Shown: one piece after another, positions 20,248 through 30,168 of the stretch
Numbering within the stretch: position 1 is the first letter of the stretch
Layout of the letters: each line of letters begins with the position of its first letter
Source: Brachybacterium sp. Z12
GTDB taxonomy: Bacteria; Actinomycetota; Actinomycetes; Actinomycetales; Dermabacteraceae
Length of the DNA: 64,000 nt
Reading direction: 5' to 3'
Assembly (NCBI RefSeq): GCF_014400405.1
Contig: NZ_CP060496.1
Span: forward strand, 1,054,001-1,118,000
Program-made: the position numbers and the translations under genes
The notes under the pieces: generated by a model
The model's database searches: none
Told to the model about the DNA's origin: nothing
The model's input: the letters and a program-made list of their open reading frames with translations, nothing else

Positions 20248-21418
20248 GCGGAGCGGTCTCCTGTGCTCGGGGTGTCGGTGGGCTCGCCCTCGGAGGGCGG
20301 GAGGGGCGCGCTGGTGATGCGGTGGCGCGCGGGCGGATTTACGGCCAGCGGATTGCGTGCGTCGACGATCCACGGGCTGCGCGGCCGGTGCAGGGGCTGC
20401 CCGCTGCGGGCCGCCTCGGCGACGACGCGGCCGAGCTCCTCGGCGTGGGAGGCATCGGCGGCGAGGAAGTCGAGGGTGTGGGTCGCGTGGGGCTCGAGCT
20501 CGATGTGGTGCCAGGCGTCGAGGCCGCTGGCGATCTGGCGTGCGCGCAGGAACTCGGCGTCGAGGGCCGCGCCGAAGATCACCACGATGTTCGCGATCCA
20601 CATCAGCAGCAGGGGATCGCGATCAGGCCGTTGAGAGCTGTGAGGATCTCCGCGAAGCGCGTGGCGTAGACCATCAGCTGCCCGGCCAGCAGGGCGGTGC
20701 CGAACAGCACCAGCACGCTGAGGGTGGAGCCGAGCGTCATCAGTCGGTAGCGCGGCAGGCGGACGTTCGGGAACATGTAGTAGGCCAGGGACACCCCGAT
20801 GATCAGGATGACCAGCAGGACCGGCCATTTCACGAGGTTCCAGGCCGCGAAGGCGATGCGGGGGATGCCGATGAACTCGCCCATGCGCTGGGAGGCCTCG
20901 CCGCCGACGATGAGCATGCCGATCGCCAGCAGCACCACGGAGACGATCAGCACCGTCTCCCCGAACACGATCGTGCGGAACCAGAGGAATGGACGGCCCT
21001 CGCGGGTGTCATAGACCCGGTGCAGGGCGCGGTGGAAGGCCGCGACGCCGTTCGAGGCGGACAGCAGCGAGCCGGCGGTGCCCAGCAGCAGCCCGAGCAG
21101 GCCGCCGCTGGTGGAGGACACCGCCTGGATCGCACTGAGGTAGGGGCGCGGATCCAGCGTCGGGAAGATCTCGGTGATCATCCCGGACAGCGCCGTGAGG
21201 GTCTCCGCCTCGATACCGATCAGCGACATCATCGAGACCACCGCGACCGCGCCCGGGAACAGCGAGAGCAGCAGGTAGAACGTCATGGTCCCCGCCACGT
21301 CCCACACCTGGATGTCCAGCAGGCGCATCCGCACCCTGTTCAGGACATGCGGGACGCTCAGCCGAGGTCGGGAAAGCTCGACCACCGGCTTCGTCCGACG
21401 AGGGCGGGGTGCGGTCAC
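20244..21418 (-). CDS. YihY/BrkB family membrane protein (one frameshift)
   Basis: About 391-residue integral membrane protein with six hydrophobic helices. The first contains MTFYLLLSLFPGAVAVVSMM, the conserved FxxxLxxFP region of the YihY (formerly 'ribonuclease BN') family. A long polar cytoplasmic C terminus follows. The frame is lost at 20612-20615; one added base joins LNGLIAIP to LLLMWIANIVVIFGAALDAEF, another family motif. Function in the family is unsettled; a role in membrane trafficking or transport is inferred only. Coupled to def by a 4-base overlap. Confidence 0.8.
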
Positions 21419-21517
21419 CGTGCTGCTGCTCCGGTCTCAGGGGCGGGGCGCCCGGGACGGGCGCGGATGGAGCCTATTCCACCAGGTGACCCGGGGCCCC
21501 GCACGGCACCGCGCCCG

Positions 21518-24064
21518 TCAGCTCTCGTCGATGATGTCGTCCGGATCGCTCGCGACCGGGTACTCCCAGGGATCCTCGGGATCCTTGGGCACATGGGACG
21601 TCATGATCGACCCGTCGGCGCGTTCATCGCCCAGGCCGACCGGCCTGGCCAGCACCGCATCGTCGAGCAGCGGCCCCTGGTCGGCGAGCGGGACGGTGAC
21701 TCCGTCCGGGCCGACCGTGACGGTCTCGCCGCGCACCGTGATCTCGACCTCGTCGCCGGTCTCGAGGGTGAAGGAGATCTCCTCGCGCACCAGACGGACC
21801 CGGAAGCGGGAGCCGCGGAGGGTGAGCGGGAACGAGAGCTCCGGCCAGCCGTCCGGGAGGCGGGGATCGAAGGAGATCAGGCCATCGTCGTGCCGCATGC
21901 CGCCGAAGCCGTGCACCAGGGCGTTCCAGACCCCGCCCGCGGAGGCGATGTGCACGCCGTCCGAGGTGTTGCCGTGGAGGTTTCCGAGGTCCACGAAGAG
22001 ACCGGCCCGGAAGTAGTCCAGAGCGGCCTGCTGATGCCCGACCTCTGCGGCCATGATCGACTGCACCACGGCGGACAGCGATGAGTCCCCGGTGGTGATC
22101 GGGTCGTAGTACTCGAAGTCCGCGCGCTTCTCCTCGGCGGTGAACTCGCTGCCGCGCAGGAACAGCGCCAGCACCACGTCCGCCTGCTTGAGCACCTGGA
22201 AGCGGTAGATCACCAGCGGGTGGTAGTTCAGCAGCAGCGGGAACGCCTCGGCTGGGGTGCTCGAGAGGTCCCACACCTCCCGTTCGAGGAAGCGGTCCTC
22301 CTGCAGGTGGATCCCGAGCGACTCGTCCTTGGCCACATGCATGCCGTCCGCGCACGCGTCCCACTGCTCGAGCTCGAGCTCGTCGAGGTCGAGCTCGACG
22401 AGCATCGCCTGGTACTCGGTCTCGTCCGCCTCATGCAGCTCGCGCACCGCGCGCGCCGCCCGGCGCAGGTTGTAGCGGGCCATCACGTTGGTGAACATGT
22501 TGTTGTTGACCACGGTGGTGTACTCGTCGGGACCGGTCACGCCGTTGATGTGGAAGCTCGCGCTGCCGTCGGCGGTCAGGCGCCAGAAGCCGAGATCCGC
22601 CCACATCCGTGCCGTCTCCACGAGCACGTGGACCCCGTCGCGGTGCTGGAAATCGAGATCCCCGGTGACGTCGACGTACTGGGCGAAGGCATAGGCCACG
22701 TCGGCGTCGATGTGGTACTGCGCGGTGCCGGCGGCGTAGTACGCCGAGGCCTCGTCGCCGTTGATGGTGCGCCAGGGGAACAGCGCCCCGCGCTGGTTCA
22801 GCTCCCGTGCCCGCTCCCTGGCCTTCGGCAGCAGATTCGTGCGGAAGCGCAGCGCGTTGCGGGCCCAGCGCGGCTGGGTGAAGGTCAGGAACGGGACCAC
22901 GTAGATCTCGCTGTCCCAGAAGTAGTGCCCCTCGTATCCCGAGCCGGTGACGCCCTTGGCGGGGATTCCCCACTGGTCCGAGCGCGCTGCGGCCTGCGCG
23001 AGCTGGAACAGGCACCACCGGGTGGCCTGCTGCTCCGCGGGCTGCCCGGGCAGCTGCACGTCCGAGCTCGCCCAGAAATCAGCGAGGTACGCGCGCTGCT
23101 CGGCGAACTGTGCCTCGAACCCTCCTGCGCGCACTCGGTCCAGGGTGCGGCGGCAACGGTCGAACAGCTCACGATGGGGCACCGAGCGCGAGGAGTGGTA
23201 CGTGACCGATTTCCGCACGGTCAGCGACTGCCCCTCCTCCAGATGCGCGCGCACCACCTGGCGGCCGAAGTCCGCGCTGGTGTCCACCAGCTGCTCGACC
23301 TCGGCATCGGACTCCACCGCGTGGTCCGCTCCGACGGCCAGGGTCATCCCCGAATTGGCGACCCGATATCCCAGCAGCATCCGGCGGTCGCTGTGCCAGT
23401 CCTGCAGCGGTTCCAGCACGCGGTGGGTGAAGTCCGTGGTGCGGCGCGGATCGGCCTTGTCCGTGATCGGACCGCCCTCGACGCCCTTGCCGTAGTCGTC
23501 GCGGAAATCCTGGCGGTTGATGATCTGGGAGGAGATGGCGATCGGAGCGGAGCCCTCGAGCATCTCCACTCTCAGCGTCATCAGCGCGAGATGGCGCTGA
23601 GCGAAGGAGACCATGCGGGAGCTGCTGACCTTGACGCGCTTCCCGGCCGGGGTGCGCCAGATCAGCTCGCGGTGCAGCACGCCCTCACGGAAGTCGATCC
23701 AGCGCTCGTACTCCTCGAGATCGGCGATCGACAGCAGCAGCGGCTCGTCGTCTACATACAGTTTGAGCACCGAGGAATCGGGCACCGAGATCATGGTCTG
23801 ACCGGTGCGTGCGAACCCGAAGGCCGATTCAGCGTGGTTGATCTGCCAGGTCTCGTGGAACCCGTTGAGGAAGGTGCCGTGGATCTCCGCGTCCCGGCCC
23901 TCCTCGGGAGTGCCCCGCATGCCCAGGTAACCGTTGGCGGTCGCGAAGAGGGTCTCCGTCAGCCCCAGGTCCTGGTGCGGGCGGGATTCGACCAGCCGCC
24001 ACTCATCCAGGGGCAGGTAGGCGCGGTCGACGGGGTCGGCGGGCACCGAGCGCAGGCGGCTCAT
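21518..24064 (-). CDS. Glycoside hydrolase family 65 disaccharide phosphorylase
   Basis: 848-residue GH65 enzyme. The family phosphorolyses alpha-linked disaccharides such as maltose, trehalose or kojibiose, releasing beta-glucose 1-phosphate. The N-terminal beta-sandwich (about residues 1-310) precedes the (alpha/alpha)6 barrel. The acid catalyst Glu lies in HINGVTGPDEYTTVVNN, and GYEGHYFWDSEIY, the Trp-Asp substrate segment, is present. The C-terminal cap has LHGNTSDGVHIASAGGVW. It overlaps the downstream mutase-like phosphatase gene by ATGA, which favours a phosphorylase over a hydrolase, since that enzyme would take the beta-glucose 1-phosphate on to glucose 6-phosphate. The disaccharide substrate cannot be read from the sequence. 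Confidence 0.88.
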   Translation of the reverse strand: MSRLRSVPADPVDRAYLPLDEWRLVESRPHQDLGLTETLFATANGYLGMRGTPEEGRDAEIHGTFLNGFHETWQINHAESAFGFARTGQTMISVPDSSVLKLYVDDEPLLLSIADLEEYERWIDFREGVLHRELIWRTPAGKRVKVSSSRMVSFAQRHLALMTLRVEMLEGSAPIAISSQIINRQDFRDDYGKGVEGGPITDKADPRRTTDFTHRVLEPLQDWHSDRRMLLGYRVANSGMTLAVGADHAVESDAEVEQLVDTSADFGRQVVRAHLEEGQSLTVRKSVTYHSSRSVPHRELFDRCRRTLDRVRAGGFEAQFAEQRAYLADFWASSDVQLPGQPAEQQATRWCLFQLAQAAARSDQWGIPAKGVTGSGYEGHYFWDSEIYVVPFLTFTQPRWARNALRFRTNLLPKARERARELNQRGALFPWRTINGDEASAYYAAGTAQYHIDADVAYAFAQYVDVTGDLDFQHRDGVHVLVETARMWADLGFWRLTADGSASFHINGVTGPDEYTTVVNNNMFTNVMARYNLRRAARAVRELHEADETEYQAMLVELDLDELELEQWDACADGMHVAKDESLGIHLQEDRFLEREVWDLSSTPAEAFPLLLNYHPLVIYRFQVLKQADVVLALFLRGSEFTAEEKRADFEYYDPITTGDSSLSAVVQSIMAAEVGHQQAALDYFRAGLFVDLGNLHGNTSDGVHIASAGGVWNALVHGFGGMRHDDGLISFDPRLPDGWPELSFPLTLRGSRFRVRLVREEISFTLETGDEVEITVRGETVTVGPDGVTVPLADQGPLLDDAVLARPVGLGDERADGSIMTSHVPKDPEDPWEYPVASDPDDIIDES

Positions 24065-24807
24065 GCGATCTCCTCGAGGTCGGCGACGACATGGGTGGCA
24101 CCGGCCGCGGCCAGCTCGGCGGCTCCGGCACCGCGGTCCACCCCGATCACGGCGCCGAAATCCCCGGCGGCACCGGAGAGCACCCCGGAGACGGCGTCCT
24201 CGTAGACCACCGTCGCCGCGGGATCCACGCCGAGCAGCCGGGCGCCGTGCAGGTAGGTGTCGGGGGCGGGCTTGCCGGGCAGCCCTTCGCGAACCGCGAC
24301 GTTCCCGTCGACGATGTGTTCGAAGCGGTCGAACAGACCGGCTCCGCGAAGCACCTCCTCCGCATTGCGGGAGGAGGAGACGATCGCGAGCCGCGCATCG
24401 GAGGGCAGCGAGTCGAGATAGGCGACCGTGCCCGGGTAGGGGGCGACACCCTCGGAGCGCAGCAGCGAGAGGACGAGGTCGTTCTTGCGGTTGCCGAGCC
24501 CGCGCACGGTCTCCGCTCCGGGGACCTGCTCGCCGGGGTCCGAGTCCTCGCCCTCCTCCAGGAGGATGCCGCGGGAGGCGAGGAAGGCGCGCACGCCGTC
24601 GTAGCGGGGGCGTCCGTCGACGTGGGCGAAGTAGTCCGCGTCGGTGTAGGGCTCCGCGATGTCCCGGGAGGCGAGGAACTGGCTGAACATGTCTGCCCAG
24701 GCGCGCATGTGCACCTCGGCCGTCGGGGTGATGACCCCGTCGAGATCGAAGAGATGTGCCGTGAAGTCGGCCGGTCGGAAGATTCGCGCAGCAGTCACGT
24801 CGGCCAT
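24061..24807 (-). CDS. HAD-family beta-phosphoglucomutase-like protein
   Basis: 248-residue HAD hydrolase-fold protein. The nucleophile Asp is in FDLDGVIT, the cap lies between about residues 30 and 120, motif II Ser is in LAIVSSSRNAEEVL, the Lys in GLPGKPAPD, and the acidic motif in VVYEDAVSGVL. These match beta-phosphoglucomutase. Overlap with the GH65 gene implies one operon converting a disaccharide to glucose plus glucose 6-phosphate. Intact. Confidence 0.85.
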   Translation of the reverse strand: MADVTAARIFRPADFTAHLFDLDGVITPTAEVHMRAWADMFSQFLASRDIAEPYTDADYFAHVDGRPRYDGVRAFLASRGILLEEGEDSDPGEQVPGAETVRGLGNRKNDLVLSLLRSEGVAPYPGTVAYLDSLPSDARLAIVSSSRNAEEVLRGAGLFDRFEHIVDGNVAVREGLPGKPAPDTYLHGARLLGVDPAATVVYEDAVSGVLSGAAGDFGAVIGVDRGAGAAELAAAGATHVVADLEEIA

Positions 24808-24986
24808 GCTACGGCGAGGGCTGGAGCGTGCGTGGACTCTCGCCTCGAACAGTCGTCGGACGGGGTTCGCCTGCGGCTGCGTCGCCGCCCGCGTGGCACG
24901 AGTACGGGGCCGTGGGCTACCCTGCGAGGGTCCGTACCCGCGCTCGCGCGCCGGTGCGGAGCGGCTGAGACACTTCCGAGGAGAAG

Positions 24987-25649
24987 ATGACTGTCACGGA
25001 GTCGCCATCCGTGGTCGACGCGGTGCGACGCGGGCTCGAGATCCATGAGCACACCAGCTCCGACGGGCACCGCCAGGTGCGCGCGGCGCTCACCCTGACC
25101 ACGAACGTCGAGCGCGCCCCGGCCCAGCTGTGGGCCCTGCTGACGCGGCCCGATGAACTCGCCCGATGGTTCGGCCCGGTCACCGGGGAGCTCCACGAGG
25201 GCGGGCGCTTCGACGCCCCCGACGGCGCGAGCGGAAGCATCCTCGAGATCGAGGAGCCCCACCGCATATCGCTGTCCTGGGCACAGGGCGGCGCGGAGGA
25301 TCCGCTGCTGATCCAGCTCGACCCCGAGGACGACGGCACCACGCTGCTGCGCCTGCGCCACACAGTCCTGGTCGACGCCGAGGATTTCGAGCGGACCGGG
25401 CCCGGGGCGCTCGCCATCGGATGGGAGATAGCGCTGCTCGCCCTCGCCGCGCACACCGACGGCTGGCGCGGGAGCTGCCTGACGACGGTCCCGACCCCCA
25501 CCCCGCAGTGGCGGGAGGGCGCGGAGGCGGCTGGATACCTGCGCGCCTGGTCGGTGCGCTGGGCGGCGGAGGCCATTGCGGCCGGGGTCGACGAGACGAT
25601 CGCCCGACGCGGCGAGGCGGAGACGGCTCGCAAGCACCTGGGTCGCTGA
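24987..25649 (+). CDS. SRPBCC (START/AHSA1-like) domain protein
   Basis: 220-residue soluble protein with one helix-grip fold: LTLTTNVERAPAQLWALLTRPDELARWFGPVTGEL, GGRFD, ILEIEEPHRISLSW and a long C-terminal helix. This is the AHSA1-like group common in actinobacteria, thought to bind small hydrophobic ligands or act with ArsR regulators. No partner regulator is adjacent, so the ligand and role are unknown. GAGGAG precedes ATG 24987. Confidence 0.75.
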   Translation: MTVTESPSVVDAVRRGLEIHEHTSSDGHRQVRAALTLTTNVERAPAQLWALLTRPDELARWFGPVTGELHEGGRFDAPDGASGSILEIEEPHRISLSWAQGGAEDPLLIQLDPEDDGTTLLRLRHTVLVDAEDFERTGPGALAIGWEIALLALAAHTDGWRGSCLTTVPTPTPQWREGAEAAGYLRAWSVRWAAEAIAAGVDETIARRGEAETARKHLGR

Positions 25650-25749
25650 GCCCGGGTCGCTGAGCCTGGCCGCGGGGGAGCCGACGGGCGCGGCGTCCGC
25701 CGACCGGATGTCTTTGCCCAGGCTCACGATCCGGTGACAGACTCAGGCG

Positions 25750-27062
25750 GTGACCACCCCTGCGCCGCGCTCCCCGTCGAGGGACCCGCGCACCCCGGCG
25801 CAGGTGCTGCGCTCGCTGACCCCCTCGGTCTACGCCCCCAGCCTGTTGGAGTTCATCGGCCTGGCCGCGCTGATGCCGGTGATCCCGCTGCTCGCCCGCG
25901 ACCTGGGGTTCAGCATTCCGCAGGCCGCCGCGCTCTCGATGATCTTCGGGCTCGCCTCGTTCCTCGGTCCGATCCCCGCTGGCCGGCTGATCTCCCGGAT
26001 CGGGGCCCGCAGCGCACTGGTGATCACGGGTGTGCTGCTGGTGGTCTCGAACCTGGCCGCTTACGTGATGATCAGCCCCGCGCTCGGCGGGGGAGGGGAC
26101 CTCACCCATCGCCTGATGCTGATCGGGCTGCTGCTGGTGATGGCGGCGAGCACGCAGGTCTGGCAGCTGGGCCGCCAGTCCTACCTCGGCACCGCCCTGC
26201 CGCCGACGATGCGGGCCCGCGGCATGACCCTCTTCGGAGGAGTGATCCGGCTGGGCGAGGTGATCGGGCCGCTGCTCGGCGCGGTGGTGATCGCACTGGG
26301 CTCGATGGCCTGGGTGTTCCTGCTGTTCGCCGTCTCCGCCGCGGCGGGCACGGTGATGATCGCGCTGTTCCTGCCGCCGGGGAGGCGGGCCCGGTGCCCA
26401 CCCGGCCGCGCGGCGAGCGACGGCCTCGCACCCAGGCGCGGACCCGGCTGGACCGTGCGGTGCTGCGCCGCATGGCCGCGGTGGGGATCGGCATCGCCCC
26501 GGTGATGATGGCGCGGGTGAACCGGCCCGTGATCGTGCCGCTGCTCGGTGACTCGCTGGGGCTGGACCCGATGTGGATCTCGATCGTCTTCGGCGTCAGC
26601 GCGGCTCTCGAGATCCTGCTGGTGCTGCCCGCAGGCACACTCATGGACCGCTACGGCCGAGCCGCGGTCGCAGTGCCCTGCGCGCTGCTGATGGGCGCCG
26701 GATTCCTGCTGCTGGCACTGCTCGGCACCGTGTTCGACGGCGGAGGGCCCACGCTCGCCCTGGTGGCGCTGCTGGTCCCGAGCCTGCTGATCGGCGTGGG
26801 CAACGGGCTGGGCTCGGGGATCGTGATGACGCTCGGCATCGACGTCTCCCCGGTGCACGGCCGCACCACCTACCTCGCCTGGTGGAACACCATGCTGGGC
26901 GCGGGGCGGCTGGCGGCGCCCCTGGTCGTCACCGGCATCACGCTGGTCGCACCGGTGGCGGTGGCCGGCGCGGCCACAGGGGTCATCTGCGTCGCAGGCG
27001 GGGTGTGGCTGACACGAACACTGCCCCGCGTCACACCCTCCGGGAGCACCCGGAGGAAGTGA
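25750..27062 (+). CDS. Major facilitator superfamily transporter (one frameshift)
   Basis: About 437-residue secondary transporter with roughly 12 hydrophobic helices. The N half has GRLISRIGARSALVITG (motif A-like, loop 2-3), and the C half has GTLMDRYGRAAVAVPCALL, the repeat of the same motif. GTG start at 25750. The frame is lost at 26379-26382 in a four-G run; one added G gives LPPGEAGPVPTRPRGE and joins the two halves at the central loop. The substrate is unknown; drug export is a guess from the family. An indel in the central loop is a common place for artefacts. Confidence 0.82.
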
Positions 27063-27107
27063 GGCGAGGCAGTGATGTCGCGGCGCGGCCGGCGGGCCGG
27101 CGCAGGA

Positions 27108-27647
27108 TCAGGCGGCTGCGGGCTGGAGCGCGTTCTCGGCGGTGCTCTGGAGGAGAACCTGAGCCTCATCGCGCGGAATCGAACGAGCGATCGCGATCTC
27201 GGAGGCCAGCGGGTCGATGGCCTGCTTCAGCAGGTTGCGCTCCGCCAGGCTCGAGGGGACGCCGCCCGAGTCGCGCACGATGTTGCGGATGACCTCGATG
27301 CGGTCGGTGAGGCGACCGGTCTGCAGCTGCATCTGGAGCGACTTGATGCGGTGCGCCCAGGACGCCTTCTTCTCCGGCGGCTCGATGGGCTCGCCGAGCT
27401 GCTTCATCATCGTGACGATCTCCTTCTCGACCAGCAGCGGGCGCAGGCCGACGATGTCCCTGCCACCGGTCGGCACGGAGATGCGCATCTCGTCCCCGAT
27501 GACCACCAGGTCGACGTACTCGCGCTCTTCACCCCGGACAGTGCGGGTGGAAGTGGAGACGATGCGGACCGGCCCGTGGACGGGATGGGTGAGCACTTCT
27601 CCGACGTTCGAGGCGGCGGTGACGGCTGACGCTGCGGCTACGGACAA
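27108..27647 (-). CDS. CarD-family (CarD/CdnL/TRCF) transcription factor, second copy
   Basis: 179 residues. The RNAP-interaction domain begins at VGEVLTHPVHGPVRIV and continues through EREYVDLVVIGDEMRISVPTGG. The helical C domain has KKASWAHRIKSLQMQLQTG, in which the tryptophan matches the base-unstacking Trp of CarD, then AERNLLKQAIDPLASEIAIA. It differs from the canonical CarD at 12493-12973 by an Ala-rich N-terminal extension. It probably modulates initiation at a different set of promoters; this is an inference. Confidence 0.83.
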   Translation of the reverse strand: MSVAAASAVTAASNVGEVLTHPVHGPVRIVSTSTRTVRGEEREYVDLVVIGDEMRISVPTGGRDIVGLRPLLVEKEIVTMMKQLGEPIEPPEKKASWAHRIKSLQMQLQTGRLTDRIEVIRNIVRDSGGVPSSLAERNLLKQAIDPLASEIAIARSIPRDEAQVLLQSTAENALQPAAA

Positions 27648-27973
27648 GGGGTTCCTCCTCTATGGACCTGCGCACCGGCGGTACCGCGGCCCTGGTGGGG
27701 TCGAGGCGGCCTCATCCGGCATCGTGGAGGCCCGGACAGGGCCCGGAACACGAGGGTGTCGGAGAGGCTCGAGCGCCGCTCGACCTGCAGGAACAGGGTG
27801 GCGGCACCTACGACGGCGCCCCTATATGCTCTCACGGATCTGACAGTATATCTAGAGGGTGACGTCTCCGCCTGTGTCACACCATGCAGCGGTGCGCTGT
27901 GGTGCGCCGGCGCGCTGCGGTGCGCTGCGGCGAGCAGGGTCGAGACGGAAGTCGGAGGGCGCGGAGGGTCACG
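27648..27973. promoter_or_regulatory. Divergent intergenic region, carD-like / ABC ATPase
   Basis: 326 bases without a convincing gene. The only AT-rich patch, about 27820-27855, holds CTATATG and GTATATCTAGAG, likely -10 elements for one or both divergent genes. A GC-rich run of GTGCGCTG/GCGCGCTG repeats at 27890-27930 follows. GGAGGG at 27963-27968 is the ribosome site for the ATPase. Confidence 0.4.
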
Positions 27974-28660
27974 ATGCGGTTCCATGGACGCATGGCTCCC
28001 GACGCAGCATCCCTGTCCCACGAGCGCGAGCGGGTCCGCTTCGAGGGCATCGGCGTGGTGCGGGACGGCAACGTGCTCCTGCTCGAGGCCACCGGAGCCG
28101 TGCGAGCAGGCGAGATCCTGGCACTGACAGGCGCCAACGGCGCAGGTAAGACCACGCTGCTGCGGGTGCTCGCCGGCCTCCTCGAACCCACCGCCGGCAC
28201 CGTCCGTGTCCTCGGCCGCGCCCCGGATGAGCGTGACCGCGCCTTCCGCGCCGCGCTCGCCGCCCTCATCGGGCCCCCGCAGACGGCGAGGGACCTCACC
28301 GTCGCCGAGCATCTCCAGTTCATCGCCGCCACCTGGGGCACACCAGCCGCGGCGGCCGCCGTGCAGGCTGAGGAGCTGCTCGAAGAACTGGAGATCGAAC
28401 AGCTCGGCGCCCGTTTCCCCCACGAGCTCTCGAGCGGCCAGAGCCAGCTGGTCTCCCTCGCCCTGACCTTCGCGAGGCCCGCGCAGGTGCTGCTGCTGGA
28501 CGAGCCCGAGCAGAGACTCGATGCGCACCGGCTGGGCCTGGTGAGCGCTACGATCCGGCGCCGGGCCGAGGCAGGTGCCGCCGTGGCGCTGGCCACTCAC
28601 AGCTCCCGTCTGCGCGAGGAGCTCGCTGATGCCAACCTCGCCCTCGAACCTGCCGCATGA
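27974..28660 (+). CDS. ABC transporter ATP-binding protein
   Basis: 228-residue soluble ATPase from ATG 27974 behind GGAGGG. Walker A is LTGANGAGKTTLLRVLAG, the Q loop is near LIGPPQTARDL, the signature LSSGQSQL differs from LSGGQ by Ser for Gly, and Walker B is VLLLDEPEQRLD. The switch His is in ALATHSSRL. Its TGA overlaps the next ATG, so it pairs with that membrane protein. Most similar in layout to small exporter ATPases; the cargo is unknown. Confidence 0.85.
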   Translation: MRFHGRMAPDAASLSHERERVRFEGIGVVRDGNVLLLEATGAVRAGEILALTGANGAGKTTLLRVLAGLLEPTAGTVRVLGRAPDERDRAFRAALAALIGPPQTARDLTVAEHLQFIAATWGTPAAAAAVQAEELLEELEIEQLGARFPHELSSGQSQLVSLALTFARPAQVLLLDEPEQRLDAHRLGLVSATIRRRAEAGAAVALATHSSRLREELADANLALEPAA

Positions 28661-30129
28661 GCGACCTCTCCGCGGTCCGGGAGGTCTGGGCGAGCCGCTC
28701 CACCGCCCGCAGCCGCACCGACCTGCTCTACCTCGTGTACGTGGCGGCGCTGAGCGTGCTGGTGCTCGGCGTCCCCGCCCTGAACAGCGCCGGCCAGCTC
28801 CTCTCCCGTCCTGATGTGCTTCCGGTGCTGGGTGCCTCCCGAGCTCCGCAGGTGGTCGCGGCCGCGACCCTCGCTGCGGGCGCGCTCGCAGTCCTGGTCG
28901 GCGCCGTGCGGGGGCCAGCGCTGATGGCCCCGTTCTTCGTGACCACGCTGGCGTCGAGCGGCCTGCGCCGGCGCGATGTGCTGCGCCGCCCTTTCGCCCG
29001 CGCGCTGCTGGTGCCCGTGTTCGGTCTCATGGTGCTCGCCGCGCTCGTGGGGTCGACGCTGCTGTTCGACGGACGCGCTGAGGTGAGCGCGGCGGTGCTG
29101 TTCACCGTCGCTGCGGGCGGTGCGGGGCTGCTGATAGGCGCGGCCTGGCTGGTCGGCCAGCTGCTGCGCCCGGTGCGTGCACGACTGCTGTGCACCGGAA
29201 TGCTGCTGACCGCCGCAGCGGCAGCGGCCGCGGCGCCCGTCGGCGTCGGCCTCGGGGGTGCGTACCCCGTGGGAGCGGCCTCACCGCTGCCCTGGGCGCT
29301 GGGCCTGGTGGGAGGAGGGCTGCTCACCACCGTCGGGAGCGTGGGGCTGCTGGGCCGGCTGCGGGGCGTCGTGCTGCGCGAGCAGGCCGCGCGCTGGGAG
29401 TCCGCTGGGACCCTGGCGACCACCGGTGATCTGGCGGGGGCATCGGGCGAGTTCCGGGCCCCGCCTTCGACCGGCCGCCGACTGCCCGCCATCGGGCGGC
29501 GTCCCCTCGTGCTGCTCTATGCCCGCCGTGATGCGGTGGCGTGGCTGCGCAGCCCCGAGCGCCTGACGACGGGGGTGCTCGCAGGCCTCGCCTCCGCGGC
29601 GCTGCTCGCCACCTCGACCCAGCTCAGCGGACCCCTGGCATGGGTCTGCGTGCTGGTGGGCAGTGCGGTGCTGTGGGGTGCGAGCAGCGCGCTGGTGGAC
29701 GGCATCCGCCATGGGATCCACACCCTTGGGGCGCCGGCTCTGCTGGGACAGACAGCGGGCCTGCAGGTGCTCCTGCACACACCGGCACCCGCCGCGTTGC
29801 TGGGCGTCGTCGCTGCCGTCGGCAGCGGTGCCGGGCTGCTGCTCGCCGGAGAGGTGGCCGAGCCCGGGGCGGCGCTGCTGCCCGCACTGCTCGCCGTGGT
29901 GCTGGTCGCAGCCCGGGCACGGGACGCCGCCAAGGGGCCGATGCCGCTGTCCCTGATGACACCGATGCCCACCCCGCAGGGAGACCTCTCCGTCATCCCC
30001 GTGCTGCTCTGGCAGGCCGACGGGCTGCTGCTCGCCCTGCTCGCGGGTGCCGCCCTCGCGCTCCTGCTGCCGCTGGGCACCGGTGCGATGCTCCTGGGGG
30101 CCGGGGCGCTGCTCGGCGCATGGCGCTGA
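28657..30129 (+). CDS. Multi-span membrane protein, putative ABC permease
   Basis: 490 residues, Ala/Leu/Gly-rich, with about ten hydrophobic segments and almost no long soluble domain. It starts within the stop of the ATPase gene (ATGA), so it is the likely permease of that transporter. I cannot name the family with certainty; it resembles the uncharacterised actinobacterial membrane partners of ABC ATPases (DUF6297-like, from memory). A basic loop after the third segment (SSGLRRRDVLRRPF) could be a coupling helix. Confidence 0.7.
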   Translation: MSDLSAVREVWASRSTARSRTDLLYLVYVAALSVLVLGVPALNSAGQLLSRPDVLPVLGASRAPQVVAAATLAAGALAVLVGAVRGPALMAPFFVTTLASSGLRRRDVLRRPFARALLVPVFGLMVLAALVGSTLLFDGRAEVSAAVLFTVAAGGAGLLIGAAWLVGQLLRPVRARLLCTGMLLTAAAAAAAAPVGVGLGGAYPVGAASPLPWALGLVGGGLLTTVGSVGLLGRLRGVVLREQAARWESAGTLATTGDLAGASGEFRAPPSTGRRLPAIGRRPLVLLYARRDAVAWLRSPERLTTGVLAGLASAALLATSTQLSGPLAWVCVLVGSAVLWGASSALVDGIRHGIHTLGAPALLGQTAGLQVLLHTPAPAALLGVVAAVGSGAGLLLAGEVAEPGAALLPALLAVVLVAARARDAAKGPMPLSLMTPMPTPQGDLSVIPVLLWQADGLLLALLAGAALALLLPLGTGAMLLGAGALLGAWR

Positions 30130-30168
30130 TGACCCGGTCACGGCTGCGAGCCCTGCGATGATGAGCCG

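Noticed and set aside
19681-20601. 306-residue extended peptide deformylase
   Set aside because: The extra N-terminal part is the frame-shifted end of the YihY-family gene; the ATG at 20247 gives the normal 188-residue enzyme.
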